This document shows positions 36,427 to 45,515 of a stretch of DNA of 61,601 bases, one piece after another. The position numbers and the translations under genes were made by a program. The stretch's first letter is position 1, and each line of letters starts with the position of its first letter. Under the pieces are notes generated by a model. The model had not been told where the DNA came from and did no database searches. It saw nothing but the letters and a program-made list of their open reading frames with translations. The DNA is from Candidatus Bathyarchaeia archaeon (GTDB lineage Archaea > Thermoproteota > Bathyarchaeia > 40CM-2-53-6 > DTGE01): NCBI GenBank assembly GCA_038852285.1, contig JAWCKG010000008.1, positions 1-61,601 of the forward strand, read 5' to 3'.

Positions 36427-37119
36427 TCACGATTTAGAGGGGCAAAAATCTCCTACCGGGCATATTTCACACCTGGGGTTAACCGCTCTGCACACGTTTC
36501 TACCGAACTCGATGAGGGCGATATGCGTTTTAACCCTATCTTCAGGGGGAACATGGGCCTCCAACGCCGCCTTCACCTCTTCATAGCCTGCTTTTTCGCC
36601 CGTCACGCGTAGTCGTTTTGAAACCCTTGAAATGTGCGTGTCAACAGGGAGAATTGGATGGCCCGCTGTGAAGGCGAGGAACACATCAGCGGTTTTAGGC
36701 CCCACTCCCGGGAGCTTCATCAACTCCTCGCGGGCCTCCTTAATGTTCATCCCCATTAACCCGTTTAGGGTTCCACCAAACCTTTTCTTCACCGTTAAGG
36801 CTATTTGATGAATTCTCCGAGATTTTATGATGTGGAGGCCTGCTGGCCTAATCACTTTTGAAAGCCTTTGAGGCCCTAAGGCGAGGATGTCGTCTGGTTT
36901 AAGGTGTCCTCGGCGCTTAAGGTTGTTTAACGCGCGGTCAACGTTTTTCCAGCTCGTGTTCTGGGATAAGATTGTCGCTACCAGCTGTTCAAATGGGTTT
37001 AAACCAAGTTTAAACCGCTTACCCCCATAATTTTCACCTATGATTTTCAACGCGAGGGCGACCATGCTGTTGCTGGGTTTGGAGGGCGATGAGGAGTTCA
37101 AGCAGCTCGACACACACAT
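36427..37119 (-). CDS. nth: endonuclease III-like DNA glycosylase
   Basis: 230 residues. The helix-hairpin-helix reads LPGVGPKTADV, with the catalytic Asp after PVDTHI, and the C-terminal [4Fe-4S] Cys cluster is CRAVNPRCEICPVGDFC. The QNTSWKNVDRAL segment is typical of archaeal variants, while the catalytic Lys position of bifunctional enzymes (after the HhH) is occupied by K in GPKTADV. It removes oxidised pyrimidines. It is the last gene of an unrelated sulphur-metabolism run, with an 8-bp gap. Confidence 0.9.
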   Translation of the reverse strand: MCVSSCLNSSSPSKPSNSMVALALKIIGENYGGKRFKLGLNPFEQLVATILSQNTSWKNVDRALNNLKRRGHLKPDDILALGPQRLSKVIRPAGLHIIKSRRIHQIALTVKKRFGGTLNGLMGMNIKEAREELMKLPGVGPKTADVFLAFTAGHPILPVDTHISRVSKRLRVTGEKAGYEEVKAALEAHVPPEDRVKTHIALIEFGRNVCRAVNPRCEICPVGDFCPSKS

Positions 37120-37126
37120 CTATCGG

Positions 37127-37840
37127 TTAATTCTTCATTAGAAACAGGTTTAAAGGCTTCCCGGCGAGGCCTACATGCCTTTCCCTTATAATTACCACGC
37201 TTTCCAACCCCTCGATATCCCCAGCCTTATTCAACCCTTTTTCAATCGAGCCGGGTATGTTTGAGCCTTGAACATGGTTGCATATGGATGTGGCGGCGGC
37301 GTCGGCCAAGGCGGCGTTTTCAGCTATCACGGTCACCGAGTCCGCTTCCCCGAAGGTTAACCCCCCACCTACGGTCGCAGAGCTCGTTCCCACCCCTCTT
37401 GGAAACTTCCTTAAAGTGAATCCAAGCCTACGGCCTATTGGTGTTCGAGGGCCGGCGTAAATCATCACATTCAACTGAGTCTGTGAGTAGACAGCAACCT
37501 CTCCCCCGTTTTCTATGATGGCGGTGGATGGACGATACTTCATAACGCCGTTTAACGCCTCATCTATGATGGCTCCGGCCACCGCGGCCATGGGTCCCAC
37601 ACCCGCCCTCGTAGAGGCCTCCGCCATCCTAACGGCCACTTCAGGGGCGTCTTTTAAGGGGTTTAAAGGTGAAAGCGAATACTGAAATGATGGATGCCTT
37701 TTCAGATATTTTCTCAGCTCTAAGCGGCTATGTCGAATGATGGATAAAGCGTCGCGGATGACCTCTAGTTTATCGGATTTGACGACGCCTCGGCTTTCCC
37801 CAAAGCTGTAAGCCTTCACGTATAGGCCTTCCATGTTCAT
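37127..37840 (-). CDS. UPF0280/COG2122 protein of homocysteine biosynthesis
   Basis: 237 residues from the ATG that overlaps the previous stop as ATGA; a longer start at 37870 would overlap by 34 bases. Typical stretches are MAAVAGAIIDEAL, GTSSATVGGGLTFGEADS and ADAAATSICN. The fold is ApbE-like. In Methanosarcina this family acts with the two proteins encoded directly upstream in making homocysteine from aspartate semialdehyde. Confidence 0.85.
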   Translation of the reverse strand: MNMEGLYVKAYSFGESRGVVKSDKLEVIRDALSIIRHSRLELRKYLKRHPSFQYSLSPLNPLKDAPEVAVRMAEASTRAGVGPMAAVAGAIIDEALNGVMKYRPSTAIIENGGEVAVYSQTQLNVMIYAGPRTPIGRRLGFTLRKFPRGVGTSSATVGGGLTFGEADSVTVIAENAALADAAATSICNHVQGSNIPGSIEKGLNKAGDIEGLESVVIIRERHVGLAGKPLNLFLMKN

Positions 37841-38229
37841 GGGGGTAAGGTGATCGCCCGCATTGGACAAGCGTCAACGCATCTCCTGCATTGAACACAG
37901 TTTTCCTCATCCACCTTCAACGTGTAGTACTCGTCGAGTAGCAACGCCTTGGTTGGGCATAGGGTCACGCAGTGCCCACAGCTGATACATCTTTCGTTCA
38001 CCTCGATCAAAAGTCTCTTAACAACCTTAACCCCCTCTTGCTCGAAGGCCCTTAAAATCGCCTCGGCTCGGATGTCGGGGATTTCGACGAGAACCTTTCC
38101 ACCTTTATCGTTGATGTCCGCCCAAAGAATGTTTATCGGAGAGTTTTCTCTAATCGCGATCGTCGAGATCAGAGGCTTTGTTACAATTCTGTTGTTAAAC
38201 CTTAGCTCAGCCTTCAACCCGCAGTTCAC
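37837..38229 (-). CDS. NIL domain-ferredoxin protein of homocysteine biosynthesis
   Basis: 130 residues. The N-terminal part (about 1-75) is a NIL domain; the C-terminal part has two [4Fe-4S] motifs, CISCGHCVTLC and CVQCRRCVDAC. This matches the MA1822-type protein that supplies electrons or sulphur for homocysteine formation. It overlaps both the upstream and downstream genes by four bases. Confidence 0.9.
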   Translation of the reverse strand: MNCGLKAELRFNNRIVTKPLISTIAIRENSPINILWADINDKGGKVLVEIPDIRAEAILRAFEQEGVKVVKRLLIEVNERCISCGHCVTLCPTKALLLDEYYTLKVDEENCVQCRRCVDACPMRAITLPP

Positions 38230-39716
38230 CTCCTGAGAAGTCGGCTTATAACCTCGCTGGTGACGATGCCCATGACCCTGTTTCTCCTATCCACCACAGG
38301 TAAAGCGGATATGTCGTGGCGGCTCATCTTCTGGACGCATGACTCAACAGGCTCCTCAGGGTACGCTATAACCACTTTCCTCGTCATTATGTCCTCCAAT
38401 CGAGTTTTTCCTAAGGCTACAGCCTTCGTCACGTCAAAGGAGGTGACGATTCCTACAAGCTCGGTCTCCTTAACCACTACGATGTGGTTCACGTTGTGTT
38501 CAATCAGCTTAGACGCCACCTCCTCGAGGGATTCGTCGGGCTCGCAGGTTACGGCTTTAATCATGACTGAGCCTGCGGTGGGCAGCTCACGGGTGACCTT
38601 CATGGGCTTGAACTCCACGTTTAAAGGGAGGGTTTCCACAGGTTTGGTTAGAAGAAACTCGCCGTCCTCAATCCACTTCTTCAATTCTAAAGCTATCTCT
38701 CGGGCGATTTTGAGGCTAGATAAAGCCTCAACCGGTATTTCCCTATCCTCCCACACTATTTTTCCAGATTTTAACTCCTGATAGTCAGTCCGCTTCAAGA
38801 TGGGCCTCTCCCTTCTCGGCACCCCGTAGTCTAATAAGTTGGTTGAGATTTCTTCATCGCCGACACCGGTCTTCGCGGCCAACCCAACGTTCAACACGGG
38901 GATGGGTACACCAATTCCCACGTACATGCTGGTGCCGTACTTGGTGAAGGAGGCCCCCTTCAAGTATTTCGGATTCATTTGCTTCAAGTCGCCTTTCACC
39001 ATTAGGGTTCCGAAGCCGTTCTTCGGGTCATGTTGCGTGCCCTCACCGATCACATAGCCCACTCCTCCTCCTAGGAATATGCGCGTACCCACTCCTATGG
39101 TTTCATAGTCTGGGTCGTTCGAAAGAGGGTTGAGGCAGCCGGATCCAGAGTACGTCGCGTTGCCGTAGTCTGGAAGCAGCTTCCCCATGTAGGTGTAGAT
39201 GACTTCATCTCTCCCATTCGTAGCTGCGACGTATCTTTGATACGCGTTTCTCGGATTGCACAAGATGGCTTGGTTGAGGTCGTGGATGGTGATGTCCGTT
39301 TCCACATGTCTTCGTGGGTAGCAGTCGGTTCCATACGCAGTGGCTTCCAAGTGGATTGTTTTTCCCGCCACCAAGTCCTCTATAACATGTCCCCCGCCGT
39401 ACTCGAAGGGCCTTTCAGGGTCCATTCGGGTAACTCCTATATAACAGTCAACCGCGCTGTTTCCATGGTACGCTTCAACCCCGTTTAACGTTATCTTCTC
39501 CATTTTAATCGGTGGGTCCGAGTGCCCAAAGTTTAGGAAGGCGCCGGAACTACACATGGCTCCGAAGGTTCCTGTGGTGACCACGTCCACTTCCTTGGCC
39601 GCTACCTCAGGTCCTTTCGACTTCACCAGCTCCACCATCTCCTCGGCGGTGACCACAACGGCGTCGCCGCGTCTAATTTTCTCGTTGACTTCTTCAAACG
39701 TCCTCTTAACCGACAT
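38226..39716 (-). CDS. homocysteine biosynthesis protein (COG1900/DUF39 with CBS pair)
   Basis: 496 residues. Residues 1 to about 360 are the DUF39 domain with GTFGAMCSSGAFLNFGH, carrying the conserved Cys, and GGGVGYVIGEGTQHDP. Two CBS domains follow (about 375-496). This is the MA1821 family, which forms homocysteine from aspartate semialdehyde and sulphide in anaerobes. The CBS pair may sense adenosyl ligands. It is the first gene of the overlapping set. Confidence 0.92.
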   Translation of the reverse strand: MSVKRTFEEVNEKIRRGDAVVVTAEEMVELVKSKGPEVAAKEVDVVTTGTFGAMCSSGAFLNFGHSDPPIKMEKITLNGVEAYHGNSAVDCYIGVTRMDPERPFEYGGGHVIEDLVAGKTIHLEATAYGTDCYPRRHVETDITIHDLNQAILCNPRNAYQRYVAATNGRDEVIYTYMGKLLPDYGNATYSGSGCLNPLSNDPDYETIGVGTRIFLGGGVGYVIGEGTQHDPKNGFGTLMVKGDLKQMNPKYLKGASFTKYGTSMYVGIGVPIPVLNVGLAAKTGVGDEEISTNLLDYGVPRRERPILKRTDYQELKSGKIVWEDREIPVEALSSLKIAREIALELKKWIEDGEFLLTKPVETLPLNVEFKPMKVTRELPTAGSVMIKAVTCEPDESLEEVASKLIEHNVNHIVVVKETELVGIVTSFDVTKAVALGKTRLEDIMTRKVVIAYPEEPVESCVQKMSRHDISALPVVDRRNRVMGIVTSEVISRLLRR

Positions 39717-39792
39717 TGATGGATCCCTCTGGTGGAGGGAATTATTCTTATATTAATTGATTTTTGAACAAAAAATTCTTATAGGAATATCA

Positions 39793-40209
39793 CTACCTCA
39801 ACGCTCTACTACATCGAGGGCAAAACACATCTTGCTCATCCACAACCTCGCCGCAAAACCTACATTTCAACCCCTCAGACGCCGCTTCCTGAAACTCCTC
39901 ACCCCGCAAACCCGGCCTCGACACAGCCCCGGAGACGGATACAGCAGTTACCGCTGAAACGCTTAATAAGAACCCCATTATGGCGAGGATTCCTCCAACA
40001 TAGACCGCTAACGCGTTAAACAGCTCAGGACGAATGGACAAGTATGATAACGCTTTCGCAGCATATTTGGCAACCCACATATTGCCCTCCCGAACCACGG
40101 ACACACCGGTCTGATATATTAGAAACCCAACCACCAACAACACGCCGCCCATCGCGAGCCTCGCCTTCAACAGCCCACACCGCCTGACACCCACCAAAAC
40201 CAACGTCAT
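39793..40209 (-). CDS. two-helix membrane protein with C-terminal zinc ribbon
   Basis: 138 residues. Two hydrophobic helices (about 17-34 and 64-92) precede a short linker and a zinc ribbon of CRFC and CPRC at the C-terminus, predicted in the cytoplasm. No known family. Similar membrane/zinc-ribbon architecture is frequent in this window. It stands alone between the COG1900 gene and Hsp20. Confidence 0.65.
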   Translation of the reverse strand: MTLVLVGVRRCGLLKARLAMGGVLLVVGFLIYQTGVSVVREGNMWVAKYAAKALSYLSIRPELFNALAVYVGGILAIMGFLLSVSAVTAVSVSGAVSRPGLRGEEFQEAASEGLKCRFCGEVVDEQDVFCPRCSRALR

Positions 40210-40536
40210 TTATAAAAATTTATCTAAACTCGCCAGCCTAGTCTCTTTTAAATTAATACAGGTTAACTGAAAACAGGCGCGCGCTTGACCCAAGAGGACT
40301 TGAAAGGTGCCCGCAAATGAAGCGAGAGTTTTCTCTAGCAACCTCCCAAAAAGTTGGAAAACCTGAACAGGCAGCCTTATAGCGGCGGAAAACTGGTGAG
40401 GTGGTCGGGTGGTTAGGAGGCACCTCTACGCTTTCATCCACGTTGTGTGGTCTAATGGGCGGGGCGTCAATATCTAAGGGTTAGTAGAAAAATATAAGAG
40501 GTGGAGGGCCGAATAACATGTTGGAGGGTAGACTCT
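40210..40536 (+). promoter_or_regulatory. 327-bp intergenic region with the Hsp20 promoter
   Basis: No gene recognised. AAAAATATAAG at 40488-40498 is a TATA box about 40 bp before the Hsp20 ATG at 40537. GGAGGGTAGAC lies just before the start and serves as ribosome-binding site. A minus-strand open frame at 40253-40441 shows no features. Confidence 0.4.
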
Positions 40537-41136
40537 ATGTCATGGGATGATTTTCCTAACTGGTTTAGGCGGAGATGGAGAATGTTCCCATTTTTTACAG
40601 GTGGGTTCTTCGAGGACATCGACCGAATGATGGAGGAGATGTTCAAGGAGATACAAGAGTCCATACCTAAGGAGTTGGTCAGGGAGGAGAGGTTACCTGA
40701 CGGAAGTACTGTCCGTAGGGTTGGCCCGATCGTTTATGGGTATTCGATGACCATGGGACCGGATGGGAAGCCGATAATAAGGGAGTTTGGAAACGTTAAG
40801 CCGTCCACCAGGCCAAGCGCCTTTGGGCCTCCTAGGCCCGGCTTGGAAGTGAAGGTGGAGCGTGAACCCCTCGTGGACACCATAGAGGAGGACAGCACGA
40901 TAAAGGTAGTGGCTGAGGTTCCAGGCGTGGAGAGAGACGACATAAACTTGGAGGTCGCTGAAAACACCCTAATAATCTCAGTGGACACAGCGAGTAGAAA
41001 ATACTATAAGGAGGTCGAGTTGCCATCTCAAGTTAATCCTGAAAGCGCCAAAGCCTCCTACAGGAACGGCGTCCTAGAAGTAACCCTGACAAAGCAACGG
41101 GCTCGGCCAAAAGGTCAAAGAATAAAGATCGAATAA
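40537..41136 (+). CDS. Hsp20/alpha-crystallin small heat shock protein
   Basis: 199 residues from ATG 40537; a GTG at 40501 would add twelve. The N-terminus is rich in Phe, Trp, Met and Arg. The alpha-crystallin domain (about 110-199) includes VVAEVPGVERDDINLEV and the conserved ASYRNGVLEVTL. It is an ATP-independent holdase. The C-terminal IxI motif is represented by RIKIE. Confidence 0.92.
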   Translation: MSWDDFPNWFRRRWRMFPFFTGGFFEDIDRMMEEMFKEIQESIPKELVREERLPDGSTVRRVGPIVYGYSMTMGPDGKPIIREFGNVKPSTRPSAFGPPRPGLEVKVEREPLVDTIEEDSTIKVVAEVPGVERDDINLEVAENTLIISVDTASRKYYKEVELPSQVNPESAKASYRNGVLEVTLTKQRARPKGQRIKIE

Positions 41137-41270
41137 CCACCACCATTAAACATCTTTTTCTTATGGAAAAAGCTAAACCATCCTTGAAACATTGGTCAAA
41201 GTAAAATTGAATATGATTAAAAGCCTTTACTATTGAATAAGGTGTTGAATGTAGAAAGTAGGGACACCGA

Positions 41271-41477
41271 ATGGAAACCGGTAAGCTGTTCACAGACGAA
41301 GAATTGGAAAACATATTATTCCCTTCTAAAGTGAAATTCATCTATAATATTAAGAAAAAGATAAGGGACCTTATTAACGACTATCCCTTACAAACCTTAG
41401 GTCTCGCATTCGCCTTCGGCCTCCTACTAGGTATAGCCTTCTCAAACCCTATTTCCAAAGGGAATAGGGAACACTAA
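41271..41477 (+). CDS. small membrane-anchored protein
   Basis: 68 residues. An amphipathic, charged N-terminal half (KIKKKIRDLINDYP) is followed by one Gly-rich helix (about 43-60), resembling ElaB/YqjD-type tail-anchored proteins that sit at the membrane. The similarity is in layout only. It follows Hsp20 after 134 bp. Function unknown. Confidence 0.55.
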   Translation: METGKLFTDEELENILFPSKVKFIYNIKKKIRDLINDYPLQTLGLAFAFGLLLGIAFSNPISKGNREH

Positions 41478-41673
41478 ATCCTCACCTTACCCTCGGTGTA
41501 AATTCACAACCTCTAAAAAGAAGACCTGTTAATCGTGTTTGGTAAATTTTAACCCTTCGACCAAACTGACAAGCACGGGAATTTCAATTTACTCACGGCT
41601 AATTGAAGCTCAACCTTTAACTGAAACCCTAACAAACTTATTCAATAACTCATGAGCAAGGGTTGAGGCCCTT

Positions 41674-42216
41674 TTGAAGGAAATCAGGGTAAAGAGTAAA
41701 CGTTTGTTTAAGGGGCGGGTCATATCCCTCAGGGTTGATGAGACACTTCTCGGATCCAGGAAGGTAGTCAGGGAAGTTGTGGAGCATCCTGGCTCTGTGG
41801 CTATTGTCCCGATGCTCAGCGAAAAAGAGGTGATTTTAATAAAACAATATCGTTACGCGGTTGGCCACGAGTTGCTTGAGATACCGGCTGGAACCTTGGA
41901 GAAAAGGGAAAAACCGGTCAAATGCGCTGAGAGGGAGCTTTTAGAGGAAACTGGTTACAGGGCCCACAGCTTTAGGAGGCTGGGCAGCGTCTACTTAGCT
42001 CCAGGATATTGCAATGAGCTGATTCACATATATTTGGCTGAGAGCTTGGAGTACGTAGGGCAGAGGGCTGATGAGGATGAAAGGATCAGGGTCGTCGCTT
42101 TAAGCCTTGAAAAGGCTTTACAGGAGGTTTTAGGTCGAAGATTCTACGACGCTAAAACCCTGTGCGGGCTTTTCCTGGCTGTGAATGCCTTAGCATCAAA
42201 GGAAACCAATAAATAG
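41674..42216 (+). CDS. Nudix hydrolase, ADP-ribose pyrophosphatase-like
   Basis: 180 residues, TTG start. The Nudix box GTLEKREKPVKCAERELLEETGY fits GX5EX7REUXEEXGU, shown here in part as AERELLEETGY. Preceding EIPAG and the following PGYCNE match ADP-ribose pyrophosphatases, which release ribose 5-phosphate and AMP. It precedes a RAM-domain gene by 30 bp. Confidence 0.88.
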   Translation: MKEIRVKSKRLFKGRVISLRVDETLLGSRKVVREVVEHPGSVAIVPMLSEKEVILIKQYRYAVGHELLEIPAGTLEKREKPVKCAERELLEETGYRAHSFRRLGSVYLAPGYCNELIHIYLAESLEYVGQRADEDERIRVVALSLEKALQEVLGRRFYDAKTLCGLFLAVNALASKETNK

Positions 42217-42246
42217 GGTTTTAACCTTAAGGTTAAACGGATCGAC

Positions 42247-42480
42247 ATGGCTATGGCATACGTTTTAATCAACTCTGAGGTGGGAAAAGAAACTGAGGTT
42301 ATCAAGCAGTTAAATGAGATGGAGGAAGTTAAAGAGGTTCACTTCGTATATGGGGTTTACGACGTAATCGCCAAAGTTGAAACAAAGGATGTGAAGGAGC
42401 TAAAAGAAGTCGTTATAACGAAGATCAGGAAGCTGGAGCATGTGAAAAGCACTTTAACCATGATAGTGATGGGAAGTTGA
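42247..42480 (+). CDS. stand-alone RAM (Lrp/AsnC effector) domain protein
   Basis: 77 residues, a ferredoxin-like alpha/beta fold with VYGVYDVIAKVET, the standard RAM signature. It has no helix-turn-helix. Such proteins bind amino acids and form oligomers, sometimes modulating Lrp-type regulators elsewhere. ATG 42247 or 42253 may be used. Confidence 0.85.
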   Translation: MAMAYVLINSEVGKETEVIKQLNEMEEVKEVHFVYGVYDVIAKVETKDVKELKEVVITKIRKLEHVKSTLTMIVMGS

Positions 42481-42686
42481 AAAAGCGGCGACTCAAAAGC
42501 GGTATACTCCCGCCTTTTGACCAACCTTCAAATGGATTAAAATTCCCGTGAGTCAACTCTCAATTTACAGGTTAAACAATAAAATCCGCCCACTAAAACA
42601 GATTTACGATTTCACCTAAATTTTCATTTTAAACCCACAGCCTTTAATATGTCCTAGGTAAAGACGTTCTATTAGAGGTGGATAAT

Positions 42687-42908
42687 TTGCCCTTTGTTGA
42701 AATATCCATGGGGGCTGGCGCGTTTACAACCCAGGAAAAGGCTGAGCTATCCAAGGCTGTATACGATGCTGTGGCTGGGTTCTATCATAGGATGAAAGGG
42801 GTTACGCCTCACGTCTGGGTTGTGATCCGTGAGGAGCCGGCTGAAACATGGATTGTGGACGGCGAATTTCTAACAGAGGTAAGGAAAAAAGCTCAAGCAA
42901 AGAAATGA
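42687..42908 (+). CDS. 4-oxalocrotonate tautomerase-like protein
   Basis: 73 residues. The TTG at 42687 is chosen because it places Pro directly after the initiator, as needed for the catalytic amino-terminal Pro1 of this family, and AGAGGTG lies seven bases before it. The GTG at 42678 would bury the proline. PHVWVVIREEPAETW is the conserved C-terminal part. The substrate is unknown. Confidence 0.82.
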   Translation: MPFVEISMGAGAFTTQEKAELSKAVYDAVAGFYHRMKGVTPHVWVVIREEPAETWIVDGEFLTEVRKKAQAKK

Positions 42909-42996
42909 TGTCGTCTAATAAATGTAAGCCGTTGAAGTGCAACATCCCCTTTTCTTATACCGCTTTTTTAATGGGGAAACCCCCGCTTGGTATGGC

Positions 42997-44376
42997 TTAG
43001 CTTGGAATTAAGATTAGTGAGATGTCGTTGACGTTTGTTCCTGTGGGGCCACATATGATTAGGTCTCCCAGATTTTCAAAGAAGGTGTATGAGTCGTTAT
43101 TGAGGAGGTAGTCCTCGGCCCTTAGACCCCTCTCTTCCGCTCTTTTGATGGTTGTATGATCGATGACTGCGCCGGCGGCTTCGGTGGGTCCGTCAACGCC
43201 GTCAGTTCCAAAGCTTGCCATTAAGATGGGGACTTGATTTGAGATCCTCGTTGAGGCGGCTAAGGCCAGCTCCTGGTTTCTCCCTCCTTTGCCGCCGCCT
43301 CGAACAGTAACAGTTGTCTCCCCGCCGCATATGAGTGCTAAAGGGGGTTTTAATGGGTTGCCTGATGAAGTCGCCTCCAAAGCGATGGAGGATAGAAGCT
43401 TTCCCACCTCCCTTGCCTCTCCTTCCATTCTCGAAGTCAACACGATGGAATTGCATCCTCTTTTCTTATAGAAGCGCTTCAGCTCCAAGCATATTTCAAG
43501 GTTGCTTCCAACGATGTAGTTATAAACGGATTTGAAGCAGGGGTCCTCAGGTTTCGGTGTTTCAGGCAATATTCCCTCAACGCCTTTCGTTAAAAACTCT
43601 TTAACCGTGTTTGTTAGGTCGTTCCAAAGGCCGTATCGCCTAAGGATTTTGACGGCCTCCATGTAGGTTGACTCATCAGGGCTTGTTGGACCCGAGGCGA
43701 TTACGTCGACCCGATCTCCGACGACATCGGATATTATGAGGGATATGACTGTAGCCGGGCTTGCCTTCTTAGCCAGCCACCCTCCTTTAATTCTCGAAAG
43801 ATGTTTCCTCACGGTGTTTATCTCGTGTATGGTGGCCCCGGATAGGATCATTTTATCGGTGATGAGCCTTTTCTCCTCCAAGGTTAAGCCCTCAGCTGGA
43901 AGGGGTAAGAGCGATGATCCCCCTCCTGAGATAAGGCATATGATCAGATCTCGCTTCTCAGCTCCCACGGCGACTTCAATCATCTTCTCCGCGCCTCGTA
44001 AGCCCTCTTCATCTGGGATCGGATGCCCCGCTTCATTTAACTTAATTATCCTAGTTTTGAAAAGGGGCTTCGTGCCTCTAGGCACGTTAACGTATCCTTC
44101 GGTTATCTTATCGCCGAGAAGCTGTTCGACTCCCTCAGCCAGATGGCCGCTTGCCTTCCCAGCTCCTAGGATGAAAACTCGTTTAAACGAATCCAGCTCC
44201 CAAACACCCCCGTCGATCCGGAGTTTTCCATCGGTTACGGCGACATGTTCGCGAAGGAAATTCAGTGGGTGGGCGGCTTTTAAAGCGTATTCAATCCCTT
44301 CGACAAGAAGGGACCTCCACGCTTTCAAATCGGGTGTTAACGCGTTTTCAAGTAGCTCTAACCTGTTCTTTATCAA
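42997..44376 (-). CDS. glycerate 2-kinase (MOFRL/GckA family)
   Basis: 459 residues. Motifs include VFILGAGKASGHLAEG, LISGGGSSLLPLP, and the C-terminal MOFRL domain with GGRNQELAL and SFGTDGVDGPTEAAG. The enzyme phosphorylates glycerate to 2-phosphoglycerate. It could process glycerate made by the aldehyde-oxidising island at 20-24 kb, though it is not linked to it. It is divergent from the deacetylase gene. Confidence 0.92.
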   Translation of the reverse strand: MIKNRLELLENALTPDLKAWRSLLVEGIEYALKAAHPLNFLREHVAVTDGKLRIDGGVWELDSFKRVFILGAGKASGHLAEGVEQLLGDKITEGYVNVPRGTKPLFKTRIIKLNEAGHPIPDEEGLRGAEKMIEVAVGAEKRDLIICLISGGGSSLLPLPAEGLTLEEKRLITDKMILSGATIHEINTVRKHLSRIKGGWLAKKASPATVISLIISDVVGDRVDVIASGPTSPDESTYMEAVKILRRYGLWNDLTNTVKEFLTKGVEGILPETPKPEDPCFKSVYNYIVGSNLEICLELKRFYKKRGCNSIVLTSRMEGEAREVGKLLSSIALEATSSGNPLKPPLALICGGETTVTVRGGGKGGRNQELALAASTRISNQVPILMASFGTDGVDGPTEAAGAVIDHTTIKRAEERGLRAEDYLLNNDSYTFFENLGDLIICGPTGTNVNDISLILIPS

Positions 44377-44438
44377 TGAGACCGCCTCTGGAGGCGTTAA
44401 GATTTATCTTTGGTTAGCGCATTTAAATTTTGAAGTCT

Positions 44439-45515
44439 ATGAACAGAACCTGCGTCATATACTCTCCCAGGTACTTGGACCATGATACTGGAACCTATCA
44501 CCCAGAATCTCCGAGTAGGCTAACCCGGTTGCTGGAGGAGTTGCGTCGATCCAACGTTTTCAAAGAAGGGGTATGTGAGCTGCGTGAGCCTCGGAGGGCG
44601 TTACAAGAAGAGATCACCCTTGTCCACGAAAAAGAGTATTACATGAAGGTGAAGAAGATCGCGGACGCTGGCTTCGGCGCTCTCGACCCTGATACACCGG
44701 TTTCAAAGGGCAGCTTTGAAGCCGCCGTGATGGCGGCGGGAGGAGTGTTGAAGGCATGTGAACTCATAATGGCCGGGGAATTTAAAAATGGGTTCGCGTT
44801 GGTAAGGCCTCCTGGGCATCATGCCGGGGTTAGAGGTCGAGCGTTGGGGGCTCCTACAGCCGGCTTCTGCATCTTCAACAACGTAGCTGTTGCAGCTCAA
44901 AGTCTCTTGAAGCATCGAAGCGCCCAAAGAGTATTGGTATTGGACCTCGATTGCCATCATGGGAACGGAACCCAAGAGATATTCAACGAAAGCGAAGAGG
45001 TCATGTATGTAAGTCTCCATCAAGACGGCAAGACACTTTATCCCGGAACTGGCTCCCTCAACGACATTGGGGTAGGAGAAGGGGAAGGATACAAAATAAA
45101 CATCCCACTTCCTCCCGGCTCATGCGATGATGTTCACTTAATGGCGTTTGAGGAGATTCTCGTCAAGATTTCATCGCAGTTTAAGCCCGACTTCATCCTC
45201 GTGTCAGCTGGATTTGACTCTCATCACGAAGACCCCTTGACGAACATGGGTGTGTCGATTGAAGGGTTCAGGAGAATGTATTTAGAAGCCTTGAACATGG
45301 CTGAAGAGCTTTGTCAAGGAAGATTGGTGGCGTCTTTAGAGGGAGGCTACGGCGTAAAGTTCGCATCCTCAGCCGCGACTGCGATAAGAGTGTTAGCCGG
45401 CCTACCCGTTAAACCCGTTGAAGAATTTAAGTACAGCGACCCTGGAATCGTTGAGGAGGTTAAATCCACACTAAACGCGTTAAAGAACCTGTTAAGCTCA
45501 TACTGGAGCCTTTAA
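44439..45515 (+). CDS. histone deacetylase-family amidohydrolase
   Basis: 358 residues from ATG 44439 (TTG 44430 would add three). The active-site pieces are RPPGHHAG, FNNVAVAA, LDLDCHHGNGT and SAGFDSHHEDPL, and LEGGYG closes the pocket, so the zinc ligands Asp-His-Asp are intact. Archaeal members may deacetylate polyamines, Alba or other lysine residues. It overlaps the radical SAM gene by four bases. Confidence 0.92.
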   Translation: MNRTCVIYSPRYLDHDTGTYHPESPSRLTRLLEELRRSNVFKEGVCELREPRRALQEEITLVHEKEYYMKVKKIADAGFGALDPDTPVSKGSFEAAVMAAGGVLKACELIMAGEFKNGFALVRPPGHHAGVRGRALGAPTAGFCIFNNVAVAAQSLLKHRSAQRVLVLDLDCHHGNGTQEIFNESEEVMYVSLHQDGKTLYPGTGSLNDIGVGEGEGYKINIPLPPGSCDDVHLMAFEEILVKISSQFKPDFILVSAGFDSHHEDPLTNMGVSIEGFRRMYLEALNMAEELCQGRLVASLEGGYGVKFASSAATAIRVLAGLPVKPVEEFKYSDPGIVEEVKSTLNALKNLLSSYWSL

